Shown here: positions 43,006 through 50,957 of the stretch, piece after piece | Numbering within the stretch: position 1 is the first letter of the stretch | Layout of the letters: each line of letters opens with the position of its first letter | Assembly (NCBI RefSeq): GCF_000737715.1 | Contig: NZ_JPRN01000016.1 | Coordinates: 24,829-88,828 of the forward strand | Direction: 5' to 3' | DNA from: Chryseobacterium sp. JM1 | Lineage (GTDB): Bacteria; Bacteroidota; Bacteroidia; Flavobacteriales; Weeksellaceae | Length of the DNA stretch: 64,000 nt | Notes under the pieces: model-generated | What the model saw: the letters and a program-made list of their open reading frames with translations, nothing else | Database searches by the model: none | Told to the model about the DNA's origin: nothing | Made by a program: the position numbers and the translations under genes

Positions 43006-44253
43006 TTAATTTAAATAAGAGGCATTAAACGACATTGATATCGGGGCACAGGTCATACCCGCTCCCGAAGTCGTTCCATTATTGAATGTTCTCTGCATTC
43101 TGACATCAATCGTGTGATTTCCGGCTGCCAAAAACTTAATCGTGCTGATGGTAAAAGAGGCATTGGTGCTTATCCCCACTTCCTGGGTGCGCATATAGCA
43201 GTCTGTAGCCGCTCCGTCTATGTATAATCTGGCTTCATAATAGGCTGTTCCGCTACCAGCAGGATTATTGACATAATCTACCCCAAGCATGAAATTGATA
43301 AATAAAGCTTTTCCGCCCGTTGGAACAGTGATGGTCTGCGAAGTTCCGGATACGATAGTTGCAGCCAGATCGGTAACATTAAAGTTTGCCGCCGCTGTAC
43401 TGTTTACCGAAGAAGTACTAACATTCGTGGGGCTGGGATTGGCAACGGTTACCAGATTTCCACTGGTATCCACACCCAGGGCCTGTCCTGTACTTATAGG
43501 CGATGCAGAAGTAAGATTGGTGAATCTTAATCCGGATGTATTGGCCGTTCCTGATGCTAATTCAAATGCAGAAGAAGGCGCTGTCGTTCCGATGCCTACA
43601 TTTCCGTTGCTCAGAAGAGTTAGCTTGTCTGTGCCGTTTGTTTTAAGGGCAAGAGGAGTCGCAGTGGTCGTTCCTATACTTAATTTTGTGGCAGTTCCCG
43701 AAGTGTTGATCTGTGCTGCATTGGCATTATCCACATAAGCATCCACTATATTGGTCCCGGAGGATAAAGTCAAGGTGCCTCTTGTGGAGCCATTAGCAGA
43801 AAATCGTCCTTCTGTTGCCGTAGTAATAATTCCTACATTGCTGGTTCCGTTGACAAAATTCATGGTATTTCCATTAGTCGTAACTGTTCTCATTCCGCCT
43901 AAAGTGCCGTCTGAGGTGTAGATATTGTTAATAGGATTCAGTTTAATCCAGGAAGTTCCGTTATAATAGTAATATCCGGGTGCATCTATATTAGCAGCAG
44001 TACCGGTTTGGGCTCCTGTAGCAATGCTGTTTACATAGATCATGGTGGAAACTGGAACACTGCTCATGCTTTGCGCCCGTTGCCTGTCTACTCGGGGTAC
44101 TAAAAGTCCATCCACATCCGTGGAAGTGCCTGTAGCATTTTTAGCGGCAATATCTAATGTGGCAAGTGGAGTATTATTATTGACTCCCATCTGTGCAAAG
44201 ATGAGTGAACAACCGAAAATAGAGAGTATGATGGAGAATTGTATTCTTTTCAT
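43006..44253 (-). CDS. Secreted adhesin-like protein, family B copy 2
   Basis: The product is 415 aa from MKRIQFSIILSIFGCSLIFA; nine more codons are open upstream. It has MGVNNNTPLATLDIAAKNAT, GNVGIGTTAPSSAFELASG and the shared C-terminal domain with ARLYIDGAATDCYMRTQE and GNHTIDVRM. It lies between copies 1 and 3, each with 50-70 bases of spacing. Confidence 0.72.
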   Translation of the reverse strand: MKRIQFSIILSIFGCSLIFAQMGVNNNTPLATLDIAAKNATGTSTDVDGLLVPRVDRQRAQSMSSVPVSTMIYVNSIATGAQTGTAANIDAPGYYYYNGTSWIKLNPINNIYTSDGTLGGMRTVTTNGNTMNFVNGTSNVGIITTATEGRFSANGSTRGTLTLSSGTNIVDAYVDNANAAQINTSGTATKLSIGTTTATPLALKTNGTDKLTLLSNGNVGIGTTAPSSAFELASGTANTSGLRFTNLTSASPISTGQALGVDTSGNLVTVANPSPTNVSTSSVNSTAAANFNVTDLAATIVSGTSQTITVPTGGKALFINFMLGVDYVNNPAGSGTAYYEARLYIDGAATDCYMRTQEVGISTNASFTISTIKFLAAGNHTIDVRMQRTFNNGTTSGAGMTCAPISMSFNASYLN

Positions 44254-44315
44254 GGGAAATTTTTTAAGATGATAATTCATTTTTTACAGTAAAAACTGTG
44301 CTGATGTTATTTAAA

Positions 44316-45566
44316 TTAATTCAAATAAGTCGCATTAAATGACATAGAAATTGGAGCACAGGCCATATTTGTTCCTGAAGCCACCCCATTGTTAAAGGTT
44401 CTTGTCATTCTTACATCTATCGTATGATTTCCGGCTGCGAGAAATTTCACCGTATTAAAGCTGAACTGAGCACTGAATCCGCCCGGTCCGTATTCCTGGG
44501 TACGCATATAGCAGTCTGTAGCAACGCCATCTATGTATAATCTTGCTTCATAATAGGATGCGCCACTTCCTGCAGGATTGCTTCCATAATCAATCCCCAG
44601 CATGAAATTGATGAATAAAGCTTTTCCGCCAGTAGGAATGGTGATCGGTTGAGAAGTTCCCGGTACTAGGGTAACCGTCGTATCATTCACATTAAAACTG
44701 GCTCCTGTAGTACTGTTGACCGATGCGGTTGTTACACTGGCAGCAGTCGGGTTGGCCACTGTTATCACATTTCCAAGATTGTCTACCCCTAAGGTTTGTC
44801 CTGTGCTGATAGGAGATGCCGAATTAAGATTGGCCAGTCTTGTCCCTGAAACATTGGCTGTTCCAGAAGAAATTTCGAGTTTTGTATTAGGTGATGTAGT
44901 TCCGATCCCTACATTTCCACCGCTTAAAACAGTTAGTCTTTCAATACTGTTTGTTTTCAGTCCAAGTGGAGTAGCGTTGGTAGAACCTATGCTGAGTTTA
45001 GTCGAATTTCCGGAAGCATTGAACTGGGCGATGCCGTTGTTTTCTACATAGTAATCAATATTCGCAGAGCCTCCCACCAGATTTAAAAAACCTCTTGAAG
45101 AACCGTTGGCAGACAGTGCACCTTCCGTTGCAGAAGTAATTACTTTTACATTGTTGCCGCCGTTTACAAAGGTTAAAAGATTTCCGTTGGTGGTAACCGT
45201 TCGTGAGCTGTTTAAAGTTCCATCAGAATTATAGATGTTCAGTGAAGTAGCCAGCTTTGTCCAGAGGGTTCCGTTAAAATAATAATATCCTACAGAATTT
45301 ATATTAGCTGCTGTTCCGGCCGGAGTTCCTGTAGCGATACTGTTTACATAAATCAGTGTAGATATGGGAATGGCAGACATATTTTGCGCCCTTAGTCTGT
45401 CTACCCGAGGCACCAACAATCCATCCGTATTGCCAGAAGTTCCTGTAGCATCCTTTGCAGTGATGTCCAGTGTAGAGGCGGGAGATGAATTGTTTATACC
45501 TACTTGCGCATTGATGAAAGCAAAGTTCACCAATAAGAATATCATAGAGAATTGTACTCTTTTCAT
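44316..45566 (-). CDS. Secreted adhesin-like protein, family B copy 3
   Basis: The 416-aa product has a signal peptide (QFSMIFLLVNFAFINA) and the same three-part plan: VGINNSSPASTLDITAKDAT, GNVGIGTTSPNTKLEISSG and a C-terminal domain with LYIDGVATDCYMRTQE. The region after the signal and the last 120 residues are the best conserved among the copies, while the middle part drifts. Confidence 0.72.
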   Translation of the reverse strand: MKRVQFSMIFLLVNFAFINAQVGINNSSPASTLDITAKDATGTSGNTDGLLVPRVDRLRAQNMSAIPISTLIYVNSIATGTPAGTAANINSVGYYYFNGTLWTKLATSLNIYNSDGTLNSSRTVTTNGNLLTFVNGGNNVKVITSATEGALSANGSSRGFLNLVGGSANIDYYVENNGIAQFNASGNSTKLSIGSTNATPLGLKTNSIERLTVLSGGNVGIGTTSPNTKLEISSGTANVSGTRLANLNSASPISTGQTLGVDNLGNVITVANPTAASVTTASVNSTTGASFNVNDTTVTLVPGTSQPITIPTGGKALFINFMLGIDYGSNPAGSGASYYEARLYIDGVATDCYMRTQEYGPGGFSAQFSFNTVKFLAAGNHTIDVRMTRTFNNGVASGTNMACAPISMSFNATYLN

Positions 45567-45683
45567 AGTTTGATTTTACAAGAAGATTAATGATTGCTAT
45601 GCTGCAAATATTAATCTTTTATTTTGAAAACCTGCTAAAAAAGAGAATAATATTGAGTTAAACTATTTCAGTTGAGATAATGG

Positions 45684-46004
45684 TTATTTTTCCTCTTCCT
45701 GCTCATCCTCATCGTCATTTTCCTCATCTTCGTACTGTTCCAGATAATAAGTGAAAGTGAAATCTTCTCTTTCATCCTCTGCATCTTCCAGAGTGGTCAG
45801 CAGATCTTCAAAAATCTCCAGTTGGTCTACTGTCATATTGACGAATTCAAGGTGAAGTGGCATTTCCAGTTCTCCTGTAATCACATCAGACAGCGCATCC
45901 AGATTGTCCCCGAAATAGTCAGGAAGCGTTATTTTTTCCTTTAATTGAGCATAAAAATCTTCGTAGTCGCCGATGTCTGTAAAATCGATATATATTGTCT
46001 TCAT
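45684..46004 (-). CDS. Barstar-family ribonuclease inhibitor
   Basis: The 106-aa protein matches barstar over its first 85 residues: the segment LPDYFGDNLDALSDVITGELEMP corresponds to barstar LPEYYGENLDALWDCLTG, keeping both barnase-binding Asp (Asp36, Asp40) and replacing Trp with Ser. A long acidic tail (EDEENDDEDEQEEEK) is extra. It is cytosolic. The barnase gene lies upstream on the same strand, split from it by the GIY-YIG cassette. It should neutralise any barnase that stays in the cell. Confidence 0.88.
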   Translation of the reverse strand: MKTIYIDFTDIGDYEDFYAQLKEKITLPDYFGDNLDALSDVITGELEMPLHLEFVNMTVDQLEIFEDLLTTLEDAEDEREDFTFTYYLEQYEDEENDDEDEQEEEK

Positions 46005-46037
46005 ATTCTTTTTTTATTTTTTATTAATTTAATATTG

Positions 46038-46070
46038 GTCATTGCGAGGAGCGCAGCGACGAAGCAATCT
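46038..46070 (+). repeat. Left terminal repeat of the cassette
   Basis: 33 bases; a palindrome-like REP-type sequence. It differs from the complement of the right copy only at one base (GCGC vs GCGA). Confidence 0.8.
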
Positions 46071-46378
46071 CAAAAAACATCCATAATATCTTCAATGTCA
46101 TCCGTTAAATCTCTCCATTCAGGATTTAACGAATTGATGAGATCCAGTTTTTTCTGTCTTGAGCCTGCCTTGATTTGCTTTTCCCGGAAAATAGCATCTC
46201 CGATTTCCTGAAAAGATTCCCAGTAGACTAGGATGTATAATTTGTATCTTGACGTGAAACTTTGTTCGTAATAAGTGTCTTTATGCTGTTGGACGCGTTT
46301 GGGCAGGTTTGAAGTAACTCCTGTATAAAGAGTTGTAAGATTCTTATTGGTCATAATGTAAATAAATCCTGGTTTCAT
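46070..46378 (-). CDS. Single-domain GIY-YIG nuclease
   Basis: The 102-aa protein has the GIY-YIG fold: FIYIM (GIY), LYTGVTSN (YIG), Arg in LPKRVQQHK and the metal-binding Glu in AIFREKQIKAG. This UvrC-N-like group is often annotated as an excinuclease-like nuclease. It lacks any DNA-binding partner domain, so specificity would come from the nuclease itself or a host factor. Its location between two matching inverted repeats suggests it mobilises them. Alternatively, it could be a resident nuclease that only happens to be there. Confidence 0.85.
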   Translation of the reverse strand: MKPGFIYIMTNKNLTTLYTGVTSNLPKRVQQHKDTYYEQSFTSRYKLYILVYWESFQEIGDAIFREKQIKAGSRQKKLDLINSLNPEWRDLTDDIEDIMDVF

Positions 46379-46405
46379 AACTTGTGTGTTTATTTTTATG
46401 ATTAA

Positions 46406-46438
46406 AGATTGCTTCGTCGCTTCGCTCCTCGCAATGAC
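46406..46438 (-). repeat. Right terminal repeat of the cassette
   Basis: 33 bases, reverse complement of the left repeat with one substitution; ends 8 bases from the barnase stop codon. Confidence 0.8.
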
Positions 46439-46446
46439 AAGTTTAA

Positions 46447-46962
46447 CTATTGCTTCTCAAAACTCTTATAATGGTTTTTAGTCAGATAAACGTCACCGTT
46501 TCCGGTAAAAATGATTCGGTCTGAATTTCGGTTTCCACAGCTGTAGTTGACATCCGCTTCAAAATATTTTTCACCCTGAGGAAGTCTTTTTTCACGGTTG
46601 CTGAAATGGTCGCCGCCAATAGCTTTTCCCGGTAGCACTTCGCAGAGATTACCTTTTGAAGGATTCCAGCCAAGTTTTCTTGCCTCATTTTTAGTGATAT
46701 AATAATCCGGAAGCCTGTGATTCTGCTTCACATAAGTAATGACTTTTTTTTCTTCTGTCAGCTGGTCGATGGACTGTGACGAAGAATTTCCGCCGGTGCT
46801 TTGAGAATCAGTAGACATTTTTCCATTGCTGGAAGCTTCTGTTTTTGTGATCTCCGTATTTCCCTTTTTGTCTGCAATAAAATTATTGTAGATATACATC
46901 ACAGACATCCCAAAGAGAAGTCCCAGACAAATAAAAAATACCGATCTTATTTTACCTTTCAT
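46447..46962 (-). CDS. Membrane-anchored barnase-family ribonuclease
   Basis: The 171-aa protein has an N-terminal hydrophobic segment (VFFICLGLLFGMSVMYIY), a Ser/Thr/Gln-rich linker, then a barnase domain from about 70 to 171. The catalytic residues are all kept: Glu135 in FEADVNY, Arg145 and Arg149 in RNSDRIIF, and His164 in KNHYKSF; LPDYYITKNEARKLGWNPSKG also matches barnase. Being tethered by the N-terminus, the nuclease part should face the periplasm, unless the segment is cleaved. It lies 33 bases after nadE. Confidence 0.9.
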   Translation of the reverse strand: MKGKIRSVFFICLGLLFGMSVMYIYNNFIADKKGNTEITKTEASSNGKMSTDSQSTGGNSSSQSIDQLTEEKKVITYVKQNHRLPDYYITKNEARKLGWNPSKGNLCEVLPGKAIGGDHFSNREKRLPQGEKYFEADVNYSCGNRNSDRIIFTGNGDVYLTKNHYKSFEKQ

Positions 46963-46995
46963 ATCAACTTATAGCTTATCATTAATAATTCAGCA

Positions 46996-47790
46996 TTAGC
47001 CTTCTCTCCATTTCTCAGGAATATCACAAACCGGGATAGGATTGATTTTATGTTGAGCAGCTTTATGCATTCTGTCAAAAATCAAAAAGACTTCTCTGTC
47101 ACGGCCTTCGTAATCGTCGGCAGTTTTAGTTCCGTATTCCTTCTGGATTTTTTCCAGTTCAGGATAGGTAGCTCCAATTTGTTGTTCATCCGTCCTGTCC
47201 ACATCCCAAAGTCCGTCTGTAGGAATCGCTTCCTGAATGTTTTTAACCAGATTTAATGATCTTGCAAGCATATACACTTCTGTTTTGTAAAGGTCTGCAA
47301 TAGGAGACACGTCTACACCGCCATCACCGTATTTTGTATAAAACCCGATGCCGAAATCCTCTACTTTATTTCCTGTTCCACATACCAGAAGACCATTGAT
47401 CTGTCCGTAATAATACAGGGTAAGCATTCTCAAGCGCGATCTCGTATTGGCAAAAGCCAGCTTCTCATTAGGGTACAGATCATCTTTTACATCAAATGCT
47501 TTATAAAGTTCTTCAAAAGCAGGAGTAAGGTTCACAGACATCGCTTCCACATTAGGAAACCTGGATTTCAGATCATTCATATGCTCCCAGGCACGGTCTA
47601 TCTGATCCGGTTTCTGGCGTATCGGCATTTCAATAAGAAGGGTTTTTAAGCCTGTCATGGCAGCAAGCGTAGAAACCACACCGGAATCTACACCTCCGGA
47701 AACTCCGATGACATATCCGTTTACTTTAGCTTTTACCGCATAATCTTTTAACCACTGTACAATATGATCTGTTACTTTTTGAGTCTGCAT
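46996..47790 (-). CDS. nadE: NAD+ synthase (ammonia-dependent)
   Basis: The 264-aa protein has the PP-loop SGGVDSG (31-37), the NAD-synthase motifs ANTRSRLRMLTLYYYGQ and GTGNKVEDFGIGFYTKYGDGGVD, and no glutaminase domain, so it uses ammonia. It makes NAD+ from deamido-NAD+ and ATP in the cytosol. The barnase gene lies just downstream on the same strand; gldB is some 2 kb away on the other strand. Confidence 0.93.
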   Translation of the reverse strand: MQTQKVTDHIVQWLKDYAVKAKVNGYVIGVSGGVDSGVVSTLAAMTGLKTLLIEMPIRQKPDQIDRAWEHMNDLKSRFPNVEAMSVNLTPAFEELYKAFDVKDDLYPNEKLAFANTRSRLRMLTLYYYGQINGLLVCGTGNKVEDFGIGFYTKYGDGGVDVSPIADLYKTEVYMLARSLNLVKNIQEAIPTDGLWDVDRTDEQQIGATYPELEKIQKEYGTKTADDYEGRDREVFLIFDRMHKAAQHKINPIPVCDIPEKWREG

Positions 47791-48077
47791 TGTTTATTTT
47801 TTAGTGTGTTTATATTTACTGGTTTTCAATATGAAAATATTCTTCTTAATTCGTCATGTTGAAAGAATTCTTAACGTTATTTTTTTCAAACATTAAGGCA
47901 TTTAGAATCCTAACTTTAAAGATTGATTAAGCATATCTTCGATATTTTAAGCGATGTACTTCATTTTGCCATCGGCAAATTCTTAAACAATCTTTCATTA
48001 TTTACATCAAAAACATCTTAACTTCTTCATGTTTATAAAAAATATTAAAAATATAATTTAAAAAGTTCTCTTAGCTA

Positions 48078-48611
48078 CTATTTTATTCCAAATTCTTTAG
48101 GGTATTTTACTATACCTTTTACATTTTTTAATCCGTCTTTCGTGAGTTCAACAGCCATGCCATTGATCTCAGGAATTTCAAAAGGAAAAGAGATTCCAAA
48201 ATTACTGGTTTTTTCGTAACCAAACTTAGGATAATAATTTTCGTGCCCGATCAGGATGACAGAGTGGTAGCCCAGTTCCTTAGCAATGGAATGTCCGCGA
48301 AGGATAAGCTGTCCTCCAATTCCCTGATTCTGAAATTCAGGACGTACGGAAACAGGAGCCAGAGCCAGTGATTCGAATGTTGTGTCACCATTCACTATTT
48401 TAAGTTTTGTGAATAAAATATGGCCTGCGATTTCACCCTCTTCAGTTTCAGCAATCAAAGAAAGTTCCGGAATGAAAGCATCGGAAGCCCTTAATTTTTC
48501 CACAAGAAAATGCTCCTGATGGTCACTTTCTTCCATATTTCTGAAAGCTTCTTCCGTAAGCTCGAATACCTTTTTATGATCTTTTTCCTCTTCCTGTCTT
48601 ATCGTCAGCAT
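48078..48611 (-). CDS. GNAT acetyltransferase (YhbS-like)
   Basis: The product is 177 aa from MLTIRQEEEKDHKKVFELTE; the frame is open 27 codons upstream, but that overlaps the preceding gene. The acetyl-CoA loop is SVRPEFQNQGIGGQLILRG, with GHENYYPKFGYE near the end. Its start is one base after the stop of the other GNAT gene. Substrate unknown. Confidence 0.85.
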   Translation of the reverse strand: MLTIRQEEEKDHKKVFELTEEAFRNMEESDHQEHFLVEKLRASDAFIPELSLIAETEEGEIAGHILFTKLKIVNGDTTFESLALAPVSVRPEFQNQGIGGQLILRGHSIAKELGYHSVILIGHENYYPKFGYEKTSNFGISFPFEIPEINGMAVELTKDGLKNVKGIVKYPKEFGIK

Positions 48612-48612
48612 A

Positions 48613-49140
48613 TTATGGCAGATATTTATTGCGTTTGAGTTCATACCAGTTACAGATCCCGTCCGGTTCCTCAAATTCTCCGGTTTTTTCAAAGCCTAAT
48701 TTTGTTAAAATATGATTGGAACCTTCATTTTCAAAATGTGCACAGGCATAGATGACATCCGCCTTCATATCAATAAATCCAAGGTCAAGAGAGGCTCTTG
48801 CAGCTTCCATAGCGTAACCTTTTCCCCATGATTCAGGTAAATAGCGGTAGCCAAGCTCCAGAACATTTTTGTACCCGTTGATCTCTTCAGTCAGAAATTT
48901 CAGACCACTCCAGCCGATCAGTAATCCGGTTTCCTTTTCGATCACAGCCAGTCTTCCTGTACCATTTTCATCGTATTGCTTCCTGATTTTTCTAATCACT
49001 TCTAATGCCTCATTTTTTTCTGTAAGTACCGGAACCCCGATGTATTTCATCACTTCCGGGTTAGAATCCAGCAGAAACATTCTATCAATATCTGTTTCTT
49101 CAAGTTCTCGTAAAAGCAGTCTTTTTGTTTCTGTTTTCAT
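48613..49140 (-). CDS. GNAT acetyltransferase (RimJ/RimL-like)
   Basis: The 175-aa protein starts ETKRLLLRELEETDIDRMF, the typical RimJ/L entry, and has ELGYRYLPESWGKGYAMEAA as the CoA motif. It could acetylate a protein N-terminus or a small amine. Coupled to the next GNAT gene. Confidence 0.85.
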   Translation of the reverse strand: MKTETKRLLLRELEETDIDRMFLLDSNPEVMKYIGVPVLTEKNEALEVIRKIRKQYDENGTGRLAVIEKETGLLIGWSGLKFLTEEINGYKNVLELGYRYLPESWGKGYAMEAARASLDLGFIDMKADVIYACAHFENEGSNHILTKLGFEKTGEFEEPDGICNWYELKRNKYLP

Positions 49141-49149
49141 AGTAATAGG

Positions 49150-49791
49150 TTAGGGCTCAGTTCCGAAAACAGTGACGTCGGTCTTCGTTCCCATCTTAAT
49201 TGCTGTTTCCTTCATTTTATTACCACCTACATTCAGAGTCTGAAGGGCTGGGTTTCCGGAAATATCAAGCTTAAGAATTTTATTATGTTCAACGTTCAGT
49301 TTTCTCAGGTTTTTGAGCGCGGTGAGATCAATGGTTTTTAATTGATTTAAAGATAATGTTAATTGATCAATTCTTGGGGTTTCCTTCAGTGAAATATTCT
49401 CCAGAAGGTTGTTGTCAAGATATAGGGAAGCTAAGCTTTTAAGACCTTCTCCTTTAAAAGAAGATATCTTACATCCCGTACAGGAAAACAGTTCGAGACG
49501 GGGGAGACCGACTATAGATACACTGGAAATAGTATTGTCATCCAGCATAATCATTTTCGCATTGGGAAAAAGCTTAATGTCGTCAGCTGATTGTATACCC
49601 TTCTGAACCAGAAACAGATTGGTGACCATGTCGGCTTCCAGCTGTTCCAGTGCACCGTTTTTATTAAGGTCAAAATTTTCAACGACAGCTTTTTCAAAGT
49701 TTTGATCTTTAAAATTGAGTTTTTGGGCACAGAGAAGAGAAAATCCTGAAATAATCAGGCTGAGGCTTGCAAATATTTTAATTTTCATCAT
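49150..49791 (-). CDS. Secreted leucine-rich-repeat protein
   Basis: The 213-aa product has a signal peptide, an EF-hand/dockerin-like loop (DLNKNGALEQLEA) and about six short LRRs of the internalin/SDS22 form (LASLYLDNNLLENISL, IDQLTLSLNQLKTIDL, LRKLNVEHNKILKLDI). It is exported and probably binds protein. It is divergent from gldB, 52 bases away. Confidence 0.82.
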   Translation of the reverse strand: MMKIKIFASLSLIISGFSLLCAQKLNFKDQNFEKAVVENFDLNKNGALEQLEADMVTNLFLVQKGIQSADDIKLFPNAKMIMLDDNTISSVSIVGLPRLELFSCTGCKISSFKGEGLKSLASLYLDNNLLENISLKETPRIDQLTLSLNQLKTIDLTALKNLRKLNVEHNKILKLDISGNPALQTLNVGGNKMKETAIKMGTKTDVTVFGTEP

Positions 49792-49810
49792 CGATTGTGT
49801 TTTTAATCCT

Positions 49811-49818
49811 TATTTTTG
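49811..49818 (+). promoter_or_regulatory. -7 element of gldB
   Basis: TATTTTTG, a full TAnnTTTG match, 25 bases before the gldB ATG. It supports the start at 49844 rather than an upstream one. Confidence 0.65.
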
Positions 49819-49843
49819 TGTACTTAAATTTCATGTAAAAATA

Positions 49844-50827
49844 ATGAAGATTTTTAGAATTATTGCCGTTTCGTCTATTTTAGTTCTTGCTTTGGATTCC
49901 TGTAAAAAAGAATCCGAAAATCAATGGAAAGTTGAAGTAAAAGAACCTGCTGAAAAACTGGAAGTGACTGATATTTCCAAGGAGTTTTATAACCAGGATA
50001 TTCCTCTGGACCAGTTTAAAGCTAAATTTCCATGGTTCCAGGGAACGGTATCTGATGCCGACTTCAGCAAAAGAAGAGCAGATGCGGAAGAGATCAAAAT
50101 CTATAAAGAAGCCGCCGGAAAAATAGATGAAGCCAAGATTCAGAAAGGGCTTCAGGATCTGTTTGCTCACATGAAATATTATTTCCCACAGTTCAAAAGC
50201 CCAAAAGTTTACCTGTTTTCATCGGCGTTACAAATGGCGCAGGATCCTATTTTCTATGATTCGAAAGGAAATCTTCTGTTCATAGACATAACAGGATTTA
50301 TGGGTGATGGTAATGCCCATTACAAAGGATTGGAACTGTATTTTCAGAAATCGATGAATCCTCAGAATATAGTGCCGAAAGTTTCACAGATCTTTGCTGA
50401 AAATATTGTGACGGAATCTCCGGATCACCAGAAATTCATAGACAAGGTGATTCTGAACGGAAAAATCATGATGCTCCAGGATGCTTTCCTTCCTGATACG
50501 CCGGATTATCTGAAAATAAATTATACGAAGAAGCAGTACGAATGGGCGGTAGCCAATGAATCCAATATCTGGAATTATTTTGTGGAAAGCAACCTGATCT
50601 TCGGAGATGATCCAAGACTGGTAGAGCGTTTCATTTCTCCCGGACCTTTTTCAAAGTTTTATACGGAAATTGATAATGAGTCTTCCCCTATGATCGGAAT
50701 TTTTACCGGATGGCAAATCTGTAAAGCTTATTTCAGACAGAAACAGGAAACTAAACTGCAGGAATTTTTAAAACTCGATGCCACCAAAATATTTAATGAA
50801 GCGGTGTATAAGCCTAAAAAACCTTAA
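49844..50827 (+). CDS. gldB: Gliding motility lipoprotein GldB
   Basis: The product is 327 aa from MKIFRIIAVSSILVLALDSC (lipobox Cys20); 43 more codons are open upstream but precede the promoter. The full-length mature part contains the GldB features FPWFQGTVSD, LFIDITGFMGDG, YFVESNLIFGDD and SSPMIGIFTGW. GldB is required for gliding and T9SS function in Flavobacteriia. It normally sits beside gldC; here a two-gene ABC exporter lies between them. Confidence 0.9.
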   Translation: MKIFRIIAVSSILVLALDSCKKESENQWKVEVKEPAEKLEVTDISKEFYNQDIPLDQFKAKFPWFQGTVSDADFSKRRADAEEIKIYKEAAGKIDEAKIQKGLQDLFAHMKYYFPQFKSPKVYLFSSALQMAQDPIFYDSKGNLLFIDITGFMGDGNAHYKGLELYFQKSMNPQNIVPKVSQIFAENIVTESPDHQKFIDKVILNGKIMMLQDAFLPDTPDYLKINYTKKQYEWAVANESNIWNYFVESNLIFGDDPRLVERFISPGPFSKFYTEIDNESSPMIGIFTGWQICKAYFRQKQETKLQEFLKLDATKIFNEAVYKPKKP

Positions 50828-50844
50828 ACATTTAAATAAATGAC

Positions 50845-50878
50845 AGCCTTCAAATCAGTTTGGAGGCTTTTTTTTTAA
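50845..50878 (+). terminator. gldB terminator
   Basis: AGCCTTCAAA pairs with TTTGGAGGCT (one wobble), then a long T-run. Confidence 0.75.
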
Positions 50879-50906
50879 ATAATACCTAAAAACACACTAC
50901 TTTGTA

Positions 50907-50936
50907 TTGCATATTACTATTTAATTTGTATTTTTG
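50907..50936 (+). promoter_or_regulatory. ABC operon promoter (TTG-N19-TATTTTTG)
   Basis: TTG at 50907-50909 and TATTTTTG at 50929-50936. It overlaps an upstream in-frame ATG, showing that the true start is 50958. Confidence 0.75.
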
Positions 50937-50957
50937 TTTCCAACGAAATACACATTT

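Larger units (their letters stand above)
46038..46438. mobile_element. GIY-YIG cassette with terminal inverted repeats
   Basis: A 401-base unit bounded by two 33-base sequences in inverted orientation (46038-46070 and 46406-46438) with a single mismatch. Each begins GTCATTGCGAGGAGCG and ends GACGAAGCAATCT, and is itself an imperfect palindrome (ATTGC...GCAAT). The only gene inside is a one-domain GIY-YIG nuclease, whose stop codon overlaps the left repeat. It separates barnase from barstar. No clear target-site duplication was found. Confidence 0.6.

Noticed and set aside
49715..49843. 43-codon extension of gldB
   Set aside because: Overlaps the divergent LRR gene and lies before the -7 element; the lipobox needs the 49844 start.
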